This document shows, in pieces, positions 23,841 through 35,876 of a stretch of 64,000 bases of DNA. The position numbers were made by a program, and so were the translations under genes. Position 1 is the first letter of the stretch, and every line of letters begins with the position of its first letter. Under the pieces are notes generated by a model. That model saw only the letters and a program-made list of their open reading frames with translations, did not search any database and was not told the DNA's origin. The stretch is from the NCBI GenBank assembly GCA_963924555.1, contig OZ004588.1, positions 2,418,001-2,482,000 of the forward strand, written 5' to 3'. The DNA comes from Crambe crambe. Its lineage: Eukaryota > Porifera > Demospongiae > Poecilosclerida > Crambeidae.

Positions 23841-24107
23841 CTGTTAGTTTCTCTGCATACTTCCGTATCCTGTCCGCTATATCTGACATATTCCACTGGT
23901 CAAGCTGATGTATAAGTTTCCTCCAGGATGCCCATGGATCATTAAAGATCCAATACTTGATGAGTTCTGCCAGTCTTTCCTGGTCTGTGTGATATTCGGA
24001 TTTTATAGAATCATACTTGGAGTCAGGGATACGCAGGCAGACACAAATATTGTCCAATGAAAGTGTCTTTAGGACTGCCATAATGTTGTTGATACTGAGG
24101 GGAGGAG
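23841..24107 (-). CDS. Death-domain exon 1
   Basis: A 267-nt exon (multiple of three) is flanked by acceptor TTTACAG and donor ACAG|GTTAGT, both phase 1. It encodes about 88 residues of a death-fold domain: an N-terminal helix with LSINNIMAVLKTL, then ICVCLRIPDSKYDSI, then the characteristic DPWASWRKLIHQLDQW and a last helix IADRIRKYAEKL. The Trp in the PxxSW motif and the hydrophobic spacing are typical of death domains (six-helix homotypic interaction modules). Death domains recruit partners carrying the same fold; no partner can be deduced here. It is one of four such domains in this locus and is clearly diverged from the others, so it is an old duplicate. Confidence 0.75.
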
Positions 24108-24691
24108 CTGTAAATATTGCAGAATTATTAAAATGAACTAGTCTATGATACACTAATTAAAAGATATCAGCAGGGACCTACCCACTTCACTTCAGTCAAT
24201 ATGAATAAACATGTACACATTTAGTGGTGAGAGAAAAGTGAGTCCCTTCATAGGGACTCTATTTGTCCTTGCATAAAAATGTGACGTCATTATAAGTGAA
24301 TATGTCTCTGCTAATATCAGGACTGATTTCCCCTTAAAAATGATCCACATTATTTTCACATAATGTTGTTGAATATTAGGAAATTTGCAAAGCTTGCATT
24401 CTCAACTATTGGTCTCATTGGAAATGTCACTCTTCTGACATCAGCAGGTGAAAATCCTACACATTGAGTTTTGGAATCCCCAAACTGACTCAGCAGCTCC
24501 TATAATAGACAGGAAAGGGACCCACAGCTGTTTAATTTGGCACACCTAACACACCCCACAGTGGAGATTATGGTGAATAAGATGATGTCCACAAAAGGTA
24601 TTAACCAGTTCTATTTAGTGCATAGCTACCAACACTATCGATTTGGCATGGACACTCAGAATATTATAGCTCTTGTCCTGGTCCCGCCTGA

Positions 24692-25248
24692 CCATAGATT
24701 GTATAGACTACGTGACCGGGATTGGAAACGCGATATAAACTGCCTGGCCATTCCTTATTGCACATGCCCCCATTAATTAATACAAGGAAAAAGGATTATT
24801 ATCAAATATATGGGTATCAAGTGTGCAGCCATTGATCCTGGTAATTTATTTCAGTTTGCAAAGACACACCCAGCTAATGTGAACTATTGGCAAAAATTCT
24901 TGAATATATGCAAAGTTCACGTATGAGGGCATGAAGTAGAGTATATACTAAACTCTGAAACTGTAAGCTGAATATTTATTCTTTCATGAGATACAGGTAC
25001 ACAAAGCCAAAAAAGGCTAAAACAGGCTGGTATGGATGTCTTAGCAGCCAAAAATTTGCTTTTTGCACAAGTAAGGTAGTGAAGTTACTACCTATGCTAT
25101 GGACTTACTTCTGAACTTCGAGTGGTCGATTCCTCCATGTTAAGCTTTTCAGCTCTACCACGCACCGCAATACGGATCGTACCACGCAGATTGTATTGTT
25201 GCTATGGGGCGTTTCCAATCCCGGTTACGTAGTCTATACAATCTATGG
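24692..25248. mobile_element. Non-autonomous DNA element with 40-bp terminal inverted repeats
   Basis: CCATAGATTGTATAGACTAC... at 24692-24731 is mirrored at 25209-25248 with a single mismatch (GTGACC versus GTAACC). The 557-bp interval has no coding capacity. Flanks CCTGA and CCTGG may be a worn 5-bp target duplication. The superfamily is not determined. Confidence 0.7.
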
Positions 25249-25249
25249 C

Positions 25250-27395
25250 CTGGAATAGTGCTTTAACAATGACTTGTCCCAACAGATAGAGCTACATGGA
25301 GCTAAAAGTAGTTACTATAGTTCAGCTGTAGCATTATTATGAACGCTCAGCACACATCATGTGATCTGACCAATGACATCATCTTTTCTTTGGTGGAGCT
25401 GAAGCTTAATCTAATGGGCATGTTTAATAAAAAGTGGGTGTGGACAAAAAATTTTTGTGTGTGCCATAGGCACGTATAGACTGTCACTATTATTTCCAGT
25501 AGTTAGCAACTACGTTAGTGGCTTGTCCCTACATACTCACTTACTTAAGGGATGATCATGCTTCCAGGGTTTGGGATGAAGAGTCATCCCCCCAACACTT
25601 ACTTGTATGAATGAAGAAACAGTCTATGTATACACGACACATCCATATTGCACTGTACTTTGACTTGGTCACACATTTTATAACTTAGTGCATACAAACT
25701 GTGATTTCCTTATTGATCACACCTGTAACCACTTCAAAGATGTCATAATTTTGGTGTGCTTCACCCCTTACCTACACAAATGCTAGCATATGACTGACCA
25801 CACAGCACACAAAGCATGCCATTTAGGGGGACACCATAGACGCTGAATAGTAACAACCCCTTGAATGTAAGGACCAATTTTTATAATACCCTTTTAAGCC
25901 ATACAAATGTAACACCAGTCGTTTACATTTAGCTGAGGTACTTTAACCCTTGCTTTCATCAGGAGAAATCCAGAGTATGAAATGTGAAGTTAATGGATTG
26001 AGCAAGGAAGCTACAGAAGGTGTCTGGGTCTAAGGTGGTGGAATTGTCATATCCTGGGGAAGAAACTGAACAAGACTAATGTTCATGACTAACTGAAGAA
26101 GTGGGGAAGGACCCATGATACTAATACTCATATGAAGAAGGAGAAGCTGGAAGAAGTCAGCAAAAATAACTGCTACATGCAGACATTATTAGGGATAGTT
26201 GGTATAGGCATGCAGCTCAATGTTATTATGTATTGAGGTTACAAACCATTAGTTTATAACAACCCACAGGAATGTAACACCATACACAAATGTATCTATG
26301 GTATAGGAGACTACTCTACTTGGATTCAATTGTATGCACATGAAAAGCAAACTTTAAAAGCTCAAAATGTGGCAAACTATCAGTAAGCCAACATACATGG
26401 TCCTCCAAATAATTCCCAAGCCATGTGCCCTTTCCCACACCCTCCCCCATGGTCCAGTGTGTGTACCCCTAGTCATACAACTCCATCTATTTAATAATCT
26501 GAATCCAGCCCTGTTGTCATATAGCTATGTATAAGAGAATCTTTGGGAATAATTGAGGGGCTAGAGTGAGGATCTCAGAATAGAATCTTGTGTATAAATT
26601 TGAGCATAATCTGCAGGAGCCTATTAATTCCAGGCAATATATACAGTATGATATTTCTGTCCTCTCAGTTCCTATAGAGAGGTTGCAATAGGTGTGGCTT
26701 TCTATAACGTTGGACTTGTCCATATTGGTGTACATGGTATAGGGGAAATGTACTAGTTTGCCTTTAGGAGTCCTTTTGCTGGTATGTTAGATCATGTTTG
26801 TACTGGGAGAACATGTAGAGGGTATTTGTCTTGACCAGAGTAAAAGAAAAGCCAGCTATTGAAATGCTTGTGTGGAAATGGCAGACAGTAATACAATGTC
26901 TCCCATAAAGATTACGTGGAGTCATTACAGCTCGATCAGGAATGACTGCGGAAGTCATCAGTCATCCATGTCTGAGCAAGATGACTGCCGGATATACAGT
27001 ATGATATTTCTGTACCCTAAGATCCTATAGAGAGGCTGCAATAGGTGGTGGCTTACTATAATTTAACAGCTATGTCCATATTGGTGTATTTGGCATAAAT
27101 TGTAGTACTTAAATTGGTTTGCACTTTTGGAGGCTCCTGCTGCTGTTTATGCTACAAAGAAGACCTTATCATTTCCTCTAACTCCATCAATTTAGCATTT
27201 AGCAAAGTTAGTTTTGGGACAAAGGTGAGATAAGTTGATGATTTGGGCTGCATCATGTTAGCAAAACTGTCTTGAATTTACATTGGAGGTCAGACACATG
27301 TATAGACAAACCCTCCAGCAGTAATAAACCACAGCCATTATAATCCCTCTATACTCCTATGGACAAGTCACAGGTATGAGTGTGTAACTAGATAC
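25250..27395. other. Intron 1 with repeats, no gene
   Basis: Contains a block (25833-26294) homologous to the left interior of the large transposon, and a direct repeat: CAGTATGATATTTCTGT with about 130 bp following at about 26645, and again at about 26997. Otherwise nothing is recognised. Confidence 0.5.
25833..26294. repeat. Dispersed repeat shared with 47179-47500
   Basis: It begins ACCATAGACGCTGAATAGTA and ends with CAACCCACAGGAATGTAACA, as does 47179-47500 inside the 9-kb transposon. Central parts match in patches with indels. It is probably an independent repeat family with a copy in each place, or a fragment captured by the transposon. Confidence 0.6.
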
Positions 27396-27972
27396 CTTTG
27401 AACTTGCGTTTCGCCCTTTCTGCTCGTCGCCTCTCCTGCCGTGATACTTTCTCTGGAGGACTTGACTCAGTCTTAAATGCTGGTCTGCTCTTACTCCCAG
27501 TGTCCAGAGGAGGGTCTGGATGATCAGAGGGAGGCTCACTCCCCTTATTTGACATGGGAAGTTCAGATGATTTATCAATGTTCAAAGGATGAGGAGGGGA
27601 GGAGGCAGCTTCAGGGGTGCATAAGGGACTGGAATCTGAAGGAAGATCACTCCCTGCAGACTTAGATTGATCTGCAGTCTTAAATGCTGGTCCACTCAAC
27701 AAACTTTTACTCCCTGTATCTATGCTAGGAAGGTCTGGAGGATCAAAGAACTCATCAGGGGAAGGCTCACTTTCCTTATTTGGCCTGGAAGGTCCAATGT
27801 CAATGTTTACAGGAGGGGGAGGGGAGGAGGCAGCTTTATGTGTCTTTTTTTGGCTTACTTCACAGGTTAGGAGGTTGGAATCTGAAGAAAGATCGCTCCC
27901 TGCGGACTTCGAAGGAAAAGAGTTTGGCTCGGGCTCGGGCCCATGCTTCTGTTTATTCGTCTTGTTCCCCAT
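27396..27972 (-). CDS. First coding exon: low-complexity, Ser/Pro-rich N-terminus
   Basis: The frame opens at 27972 with the first in-frame ATG (MGNKTNKQ); upstream only a TTG is in frame. It runs about 192 codons to a donor AAAG|GTATC, phase 1. The protein is hydrophilic and disordered, with repeated Ser/Pro/Asp blocks (SKSAGSDL occurs twice, plus related AASSPPPP and AASSPPHP blocks), so the exon is internally duplicated. It ends in a very basic stretch, RQERRRAERAKRKFK. Gly at position 2 would permit N-myristoylation, but the context is not diagnostic. No recognisable domain. The phase-1 donor matches the acceptor of the next death-domain exon at 24107. The role is unknown; a flexible linker or localisation segment is a guess. 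Confidence 0.55.
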
Positions 27973-29140
27973 GTCTTTCTTTTCACATCCTGGTGCCACG
28001 CCCAAAATTAAGGGTAGTCATATCTAAACTCTATATGGTAAAGGGTAGTCATATCTAACTCTATATGGTACAGGGTTTGCATATACTGCATGCTTCAGAT
28101 CAGACTAGATTCTCTCCCCTGTATTTGAGCTGGCTGTGGCATTCACCTGCCAGCTAATAGTGAGTTCTGGTCTTCTGGACAGGTAAGTGTGATGAAACTC
28201 TCAAGCAGTTGTATGAAGTGTTTGTGGTGATGTAGTTATGTAGTATTGAGACATGATGATAACCAGATGATCAGCAAGGGGAGCAACTACCAGTCAGGGA
28301 TGATTGGTCCTGTCTCCCTCATCTTCAGTTTGATTGTGTATATACAGACCCTTAATCCGATCTGTTCTTTTTTTCTCTGGCTTGGAAGCTCTATATTACA
28401 TGTAGTACTGATGCCCTAGTCCTAGTCCCTAATCCCTAGTCAGGCTAACCCACAAATATGTAATGTTTTGATACTCTTTATCCGCTATTTTGTTTCTTTA
28501 CAGCTCTGGGAGTGTGGCATTGAGTTGTGCCAGAAAATTGCCCCATGGTCCACTTATTGAAGTTATCCAATCCACTCCTAATAGGATTCTTCCTATCCAG
28601 GTGTCCTAAGGCAAGCTCAGTGAGAATGGAAATCTCATGGAATAAAAAGGTAAAACCTTGCTTGATTTATGAATACTAACAAAATAGTCTCTTTATGACA
28701 ACCTCAGTAAAATACATGTACATGTAACACTAGAGATTTCTGTCATGTAAAATCTGTGGTGCAAATTTTCATGGGTTAATTTTTGAGGTATATACCTTTT
28801 TAGTGTACATTCAAAATCATAGGGAAATATTACCCCAGCAAAATCTCCTCTCTGTATCTAGACATCCCATGTGTGTACATATGTAGCATACCCAGTAACA
28901 CTTAATGACCCGGTATTAAGTGCTGTATCTAGAACTGCTCTCACCTATCAATGCATTGCCAAGAATAACATATATCTCTTTGAATGTTGTACTGAGTGCA
29001 TTTGTGTGTGTTAACTTCTAGGTTCTATCAGCAGATTCATGCTTAAAAGTCCATTTCACAGTCAGAAAACAAGACAATGAGTACCATTTCTGACTGTATC
29101 GCTGTACTAATATTTAATATCTTTTCTGCACTTATTGCAG
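27973..29140. other. Upstream region between divergent genes
   Basis: Includes a tandem 30-bp direct repeat (AGGGTAGTCATATCTAA.. at about 28012 and 28042). On the plus strand there is a consensus donor GGACAG|GTAAGTG at 28182/28183 and an acceptor TTTCTTTACAG ending near 28510, followed by an open stretch (SGSVALSCARKLPHGPL). These may be 5' exons of the small plus-strand gene below. Their coding status is uncertain because no ATG is in frame. Confidence 0.35.
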
Positions 29141-29771
29141 ATGTCCCAGTCATCTCTTCCATCCTTCAATGGAGTTGTAAGAAACACTAAACAGGAAGCC
29201 ATGTTCAAGTCTAGGTCCTTCCTCCACACCAAGGGTGAGCACTTGAACTGTGGAATGTAATGTGACAGAAATTAACTCTGAGTTACCATTTCCTCTGACC
29301 CTTGATCTAGTAGCTACTAAGAGAAATTTTTTATTAAAATTAATAGATTTTTAAAGAAAATTTAATACAACATTCAACTTATAAGTATGAAGTGGGAGTG
29401 AAGGAAGAAGAGGGATCAATCTGTGATTTGATGTACATTGAAATTTCATGCAGGATGGGAGCACACCTGTGAACCCACATAGAGGATGTTGACTCAGAGC
29501 AGCTGGACAAGTCTTCCAAGTCCTCTTCCCCTCACAAAACAAAGACTCATAACTCAGGTACATACATATGTACTGCACATCAATACAAGTCCTACGAAGT
29601 CTAAAGACCCTCATCCCCACTTGGCCATACCATCTGATGAATCTACCTCATTCATCATGTATTGCACTGGACCTCTTCAGACCAACCATTCAAGAGTTTT
29701 TCTTCACCTTTTTCACTACAGATATCAACACTGGTTTACTCTGGCCTAGGGAAGATGTGCACCCAACATAA
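29141..29771 (+). CDS. Putative small three-exon gene, unknown protein (about 72 aa)
   Basis: Three AG/GT-bounded pieces join with matching phases: 29141-29234 (acceptor CTTATTGCAG, starts with ATG), 29483-29557 (acceptor CCCACATAG, donor CTCAG|GTACAT) and 29722-29771 (acceptor TTCACTACAG, ending TAA). Both introns are phase 1. The product starts MSQSSLPSFNGVVRNTKQEA, has a Ser/Lys-rich middle (EQLDKSSKSSSPHKTK) and ends INTGLLWPREDVHPT. I do not recognise it. Possible upstream exons are noted in 28.1-28.6 kb. The consistent phases argue for a real gene, but the small size and absence of homology keep confidence low. Confidence 0.4.
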
Positions 29772-29811
29772 TTAGATCTTGGAGAAGGAACAGCAGTGTT
29801 ATCAGGAATGA

Positions 29812-30905
29812 TGACTCAACTGGTCACATGATACTGAACTCTCTTAACCCAATATACATACACACACATAATAGAATTAAAGATGATACACTGTAAAAAC
29901 AAAAGGCAAGACATAAGTGGGTGTGGTCCTGTAGTCGGACTCGTGGAAGTGGAACCTCCATCACTTTCTGAAGTGTCCTCTCCTTCAGACTTGTGACAAT
30001 ACATCGACAAACTTCACATTCATCTTTTCTGTTCCCTCTCCTATGCACATTGGAAAGGTCAAAAGGTCATTCATGGACTGATACCTATTCACACCCCATA
30101 GTTTAGATCATAGTGATTGGGAGCATTATGTAGGGATCATCTCATCCATCAAAGGGTAATTAGCATTCCATTAACCACATCAAGGTCAAATATTCAAAAG
30201 AAACATGTCCAAGATAACCAAAATAGTCCAAACTATGAAGTGAGTTTTCTGCATACCTTCAGTGAATGCAAGTGCTCTTTAATAAGGACCAGCTTCATTG
30301 GGGAGGCAGTTGTGGGTATTGTATCAGAGGGAGGGGAGAGGAGGTGGAGTCAACAAAACAAACAGCACCCAGTTCTAGGAGTTTGCAGATCACCACAGAA
30401 CATTGTCTTTACATTCCTTAAGCTGAAGCATCTACATGGAAAACAGAGGAAACACTTCATATGTATGTACATTATACAACAGTCATTGAACCACTTTATT
30501 ATGGTAACTGAGGGCAAAGCTTGAGGTCATTATAGCAGTGGAACTCGGCACTTACAGTATAATGTAGACTCTGTCAAACCTTCAGCAGTCTTGTTGGGTT
30601 TCTGGTGGTTTAAAGAATGTAATTATTTGATCATGAATAATAATAATTATGTGATATCACTATTAAAGTTAATGAAAAATAATTGCATTCTTTTAAAACC
30701 ACAAGAAACCCAATGACACTAAAATGAGTCGAAGCTGGTACTTATGGAGCCCAGACAGGTATTGGTCATTTATCCGTTTTAAAGACCTCATTAGAGACCT
30801 CATTAAGGTAGAAACTTCAAAGCATATTATGGATGCCATAGTCTTATAGTAATTAGTACATAGTGTGTCAGGGTTCGTCAATATCTTTTATCTGACCAAA
30901 TCTCT
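29812..30905. repeat. Segmental duplicate X1 of a ~1.1-1.3-kb module (others about 34055-34890 and 61315-62610)
   Basis: The three blocks share, in the same order and orientation: ATAATAGAATTAAAGATG; a minus-strand exon-like piece; GGAAAGGTCAAARGGTCATT; CCATCAAAGGGTA; CATGTCCAAGATAACCAAAA; GAGAGGAGGTGGAGTCAA; AAGCATCTACATGGAAAACA; ACTGAGGGCAAAGCTTGAGG. X1 and the 61-kb copy also share a 3' tail (GACACTATAAAATGAGTCG-like), which the 34-kb copy lacks. On the minus strand each has an acceptor (GGGAACAG or TATAACAG) followed by a terminal-exon-like frame. The best preserved are VDVINVFSPESEDDTSE near 34.25 kb and NVKVVNVVSQESEDNTLE near 61.53 kb. Confidence 0.8.
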
Positions 30906-33679
30906 AGACAACTGCTATTGTCCTGTAGCCACTTCAAAGGCATAGGACATTGTATTGCAATCCAATGATGTGATTAGGTACAATTGGTCATGTGATTGGG
31001 TTTGAATGTACTATGTGTATCCATCAGTATACCATAGAAGCTGAAGAATAACATCGAGTGTTATTTTTGTTAACAGTGACAGGAATGGGATGTATGTGCA
31101 GAGTGCTACTTTTATAGGATATAAAATGTGGGAAGTCATGGTAGTTGTACTTTCAAGTTTCATCTTTTTTTAAATGCATTCTCTCAGAGGAAATTGCTTC
31201 CATTATCATTTGTTACTGATGGAAGCAATGATCCACATCAAGGGACCACTATAAGACTATAGTGAAGTCTGTAGTGGAAGTAGTGCCAGTAGTGCATGAC
31301 TATGGACTATTTGAATTCTGACTCAGACATGATACCTTCACCTTTAAGGGGTTCATGACCATGAAAAAAAAAATTTTTTTTTTTAAACCTGAAATTATTC
31401 AACTTCTATAGATTTGCTTGTACATACTGGTAGAACCTTTTTACCACTAAAATGCAGCTTTTTAATTCAAGAACTTTCCAATGGTTGGTCTATTCAAAAA
31501 CCCATAAAAGGGACCATAATGAAACTGAAAATAACAATCATATCAACTAATATGACAACTTCTGGATACACACTTCACCACTCTATACACATTAACTAAG
31601 GTAAAATGGGTAAAGGGTCTCAACATCGAGTACATGTCAACTGTCTAGAACGACAGGGATGGGCCATGTGTTCAGGTCTACAAACTCAACATTATCCATG
31701 CTAGGGACAGAGTGAGATGGTACAATATATAGGGGGAGGAGCAATCAGAGATAGGAGGAAGGGTTTTGTTCGATATTATCTCATTATCATGCACTCCCAG
31801 CACATATGAATACATAAAATAAATAAATAATAAAAGTGAATAATCATATTGACTGAAATAAAAGTGCTAATATAATAACCTAGACACCTGAACTAGAGTG
31901 GGTAAAGGGTCTCAACATTAGAATGACACAAGTGTCAATGTCAACCATTGAGAATAACAATGAGGTGCTCAGGTCTATAAATCACCTCCCAACACTACCC
32001 ATGTGTCACTATCCATGCTAGTGATGATAAAATGAGATAGGACAAAGGTCAAAGGGTCAATCCACTAATCAATTCACATACAAGTCATAGTGATTGGGAG
32101 ATGTGAGGGAAGACCCTGGAATTAAAACAGGCTGAGGTAATAATACATAAGAATTATCTCACCAATCAAAGGCATTCCATTAACCACATAAGATGGAATA
32201 TTCAGATATGGAGGTAATTGCACAGAATACAAATGTAACCTTTCTGTACCCAAATAACTCTAAAGTATGTACCATTAGTTGATCAAGAATCCTTGGGTGA
32301 AGATAGTGTCGTTCCAGCTGGATCATTTCATCAGGGGAGGCAGTCTCTGTTGGTATCGTACAAGGGGGAGGGGAGAGGAGGTGGAGTCAATCAAATAAAC
32401 CACACCCACCAAGCAATCATGTAACTCATACTAGTATGTATAGACCCAACTACTCTTCTCTAGAAGATTGTGAGTTATTAATATATCACATGTTGTATGG
32501 AATATAAAATTAAATGCTCCCAATGCAAATACTCTCAAGAGTATTATCATTCCCCCAAGTAATGACCACATGGTTAACATACCCATAGGGACCCTTTACC
32601 TGGACTTCAGTCTAAAGTTCATAGTACAATTCTACCCAAAAAAATCAGTCCCTAGTTCCTAAGAAATTATGCGCATGGTATGCTATTGCCACACAGATAT
32701 TAGTCAAGCCAGTGGATGTGCATGCATGTACATATGTGGTATCCAGAGGAAATTAACATGTGATAGTGTGCATAACGAAACACATAACAGGATCAGTTAG
32801 TACACACAACACTAATTTAGGGGGTCTCCCCCTTCATTATGATGTGGTTGGAGCTATCTGCTGTGGAAAGGTAATCCCACCAGTTCTGAATAGACCAATT
32901 ACATTATGTCAGAGGAACAGAGCCAGGACAGTACTTCTAATTGAAGGTCTTTAAGTAGTGCGCCAGTGCTACCTGGTCTTATGGAACACTGAAGGGCTTG
33001 GAGCAGTCCACAGCTTGCCAGTACCAGTACGATGGTACCACCTGTCCATACACACAACTTGTATGGCTATGTAGATTTAGTGCAACTGCTCTAATCCTAA
33101 TACTCACCAACTTAAAATGTAAAATACTGGCAAACTTAACAGCAACTCAGCTCTCCATAGGCAACCAGTATTCAAAAACTATACAGAGTAGTTTATGAAA
33201 GACAGACTCACTCAGAACGAGTGAGCACTGGGTGAAAGGTCTTCAGTAACATGCTCAGATTATTCTCCTCTTTGCTAAATACAATCAAATTCATACAATA
33301 TACTCATGGGTTAATAGTTGGATGATAGAAAGGGGACCATAGTGAAACAAAAAGTGAAAAAAGTAATTTCTTGCTAAATTTAAGTGGGTAAAGGGTGTCA
33401 ACATTTAGAAAGTACTACGTACATTGGGTAAAGGACTTGTCAATGTCAACCATCTATAATAACAGGGTGGTGCTCAGGTCTACAATCCTCTCAACACAAT
33501 CCATGCTAGGGACAAGGTGAGACAGGACAACCATTATATATGACAGAAGTTTTGGACTGTTTCATAATTATAAAGCATGATTTGAGGAATGATGTGCTGA
33601 CTGGGACTGTCACATATAATGCCCACCATATGTATGTAGCAACTGGCTCTTATTTGGACATGTCAATCAGACACCTACA

Positions 33680-33787
33680 GGTGAAACATGCCTTTTTCTA
33701 AAGATAGGTGGATCAATGGATGATGTTTACAAGTTGGACGCTATCACTGATTCAAGACTTGTAAACCTAAATGTCCAAAGGCTGCAG
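33680..33787 (+). pseudogene. Exon-like module GGSMDDVYKLDAITDSRLVN (relatives at 44960-45020 and 60910-61022)
   Basis: The piece near 33.7 kb ends at CTGCAG|GTACTTAC, a good donor. The 60.9-kb relative reads KMGGSIDDLYKLEAITDSRL and ends at the same donor; the 45-kb relative is truncated after EAIT. Conservation of the coding frame among diverged copies suggests an ancestral exon. The protein family is not recognised. Confidence 0.45.
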
Positions 33788-35827
33788 GTACTTACACAGA
33801 TGCCAGTTATTAATGCAGAACACTTCCATCCGAATGAATGAAACCTCGTTCAATGGCGCCGACTGCAGACACTCAACAAGCAAGCTGTCTCCATCTCGGT
33901 CAGAATATTCAATGCATGTGCTATCACTGATGCAAATAATGCCCACCATGCAACCAGCCTGCCCCACCCCCTAAAATCACAATGCCCATGCGCAAAATTG
34001 ATTAACAGCCTAGGAGTGGAGGATATTATCAAGAATGATGATACAACTGATCACATGACCAACAATGATACTGAACTCTCTCAACCCAACATACACACAT
34101 AATAATAATATTAATATGTACACATAATAGAATTAAAGATGGTACATTTTAAAAAGAAGTGGGTGTGGCCCTAGGCCCTGTAGTCATCACTGTATGGGCT
34201 GGCAGAAGTGTTTCTGAAGTGTCATCTTCAGACTCTGGTGAGAATACATTGATGACGTCCACTTCTGTTCCCTCTCCTATGTACATTGGAAAGGTCAAAG
34301 GTCATTCATGGACTAATTACAGGGAGACCCCATAGGTTTAGGTCATAGTGATTGGGAGTGTTATGTAGGGATTATCTCATCCATCAAAGGGTATTAACAT
34401 TCCATTAGCCACATCAAAGTCAAATATTCAAAAGACACATGTCCAAGATAACCAAAACAGGAAACTGTGCAGAATAAGAAAGGAACTTTTCTGCATACCT
34501 TCAGAATCCGATAGTGAGTGTAAGTGGTCTTAAATAAGGAGCAGCTGGATCCCTTCATGGGGGGATGCAATCTCTGTGGGTGTCACATCAGGGGAGAGGA
34601 GGTGGAGTCAACAAAACAAACAGCACCCAGTTCTGAGTTTGCAGATCACCACAGAATGTTGTGCTTTGCATTCCTTAAGTTGAAGCATCTACATGGAAAA
34701 CAGAGGGAAACACTTCATATGTATGTACATTATACAACAGTCATTTAACCACTTGAGTATAAAAGTCATTCCACAAAGTCAAGGAGTTTCACTAGTTTAG
34801 GAACCTGAGAGTTGTTGCTATTACGGTGACTGAGGGCAAAGCTTGAGGTCATTATAACCGTCCTATGTGGAACTCCGAGGCTGAGGGCATTAACCAACTA
34901 TGTGATAATTAATATTATGATTCATGATCAATAATTCGATTCCTATAGATCCCACTTAAAACCACCAGAAATGATTCAAAAGCTTTCCAATGGTCTATTC
35001 AAAAACCCCATACAGGAACAGAAAATAAACAATCATATCAACTAATATGACAACCTCTCTGGACACACACCTCAACATTTTACCACTCTATACACATTAA
35101 AGCTGAAGTGGGTAAAGGGTCTCAACATCAAGTTGATATCAACTGTCTAGAATGACAGGGGGGCATGAAGTGCTCAGGTCTACGAACTCTTAACATTATC
35201 CATGGTAGAGACAAAGTGAGATGGTACAATATATAGGGGGAGGGGGAGGAGCAATCAGAGACAGTTCATAACCAGAGGAGGGGTCTTCATGGTTATGTTC
35301 GACATTATCTCATATCATGCACACTCAGCATATATGAATACATAATCAGGAATAATTGGCAGCAAAATTGGAATACTTGAAACATAAGTTACGTTATGAT
35401 GTCATATGACAACTGTGTTGCATATGGGCGGTACACATACTTAATCCTTTGCATAAAATGTTGCATAAATGTTAATTTCTTTTTTATTTTCTCTTAAAAA
35501 TCCTCACACACACACACACAAACAGCTTCTTAGGCTTTCTAATCATTGATGCTACCAGACTCCATTAGTGGGAGTGGTCCCTCCCTTTCCGGGAGCTAGC
35601 CAATGGGTCGGGAGATTAATGGGACCGAAACCCATGGTTTAGTGTTGATCGGATTGGGTTCTCCCCTGATGACTGGTATCAAATGCTGACTAACTCAGAT
35701 CAAGAGTATTAGGCTTTACTATATAAATAGGCTGTAACTTGGTCCCAATCAGCAGTGCAGTGGACAAGATCATTTCCAAAGTTATATTTTTTATTTTCAT
35801 TTTTTGTTTCTGCTTAAACAACCCCCT

Positions 35828-35830
<3 letters not shown>

Positions 35831-35872
<42 letters not shown>
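35831..35872. repeat. (CA)n microsatellite
   Basis: About 21 CA units. A shorter CA run is at about 35505-35520. Confidence 0.95.

Positions 35873-35876
<4 letters not shown>

Larger units (their letters stand above)
317..27972 (-). other. Gene model: multi-death-domain Roc/COR-like GTPase gene (six exons, about 27.7 kb)
   Basis: Six minus-strand exons can be chained: 27972-27396, 24107-23841, 18331-18098, 11564-11301, 2911-765 and 636-317. Each is bounded by AG/GT, and all five introns are phase 1, so every join keeps the frame. Adding one base at the frameshift near 1637 makes the GTPase exon a multiple of three and gives about 1,269 codons. The order would be: low-complexity N-terminus, three death domains, P-loop GTPase with COR-like region, death domain. 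This architecture suits an intracellular signalling or innate-immune scaffold, which is inference from family resemblance. The long introns hold transposons and satellites. Alternatives are two genes (for example a GTPase gene with its own 5' exon near 3.6 kb) or missed exons. Transcript evidence is lacking, so the chaining is less certain than the individual exons. Confidence 0.55.

Noticed and set aside
27722..28058. Plus-strand frames of 92-101 codons
   Set aside because: Antisense to the Ser/Pro-rich first exon of the death-domain gene; low-complexity sequence keeps several frames open.
28511..28601. Resemblance of LWECGIELCQKIA to a DOCK-family segment
   Set aside because: The match is short, runs into a stop and is in a different frame from the open stretch that fits the splice signals.
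30117..30524. 135-codon plus-strand frame
   Set aside because: Lies within a three-copy segmental repeat; the frame is not kept in the 34-kb and 61-kb copies.
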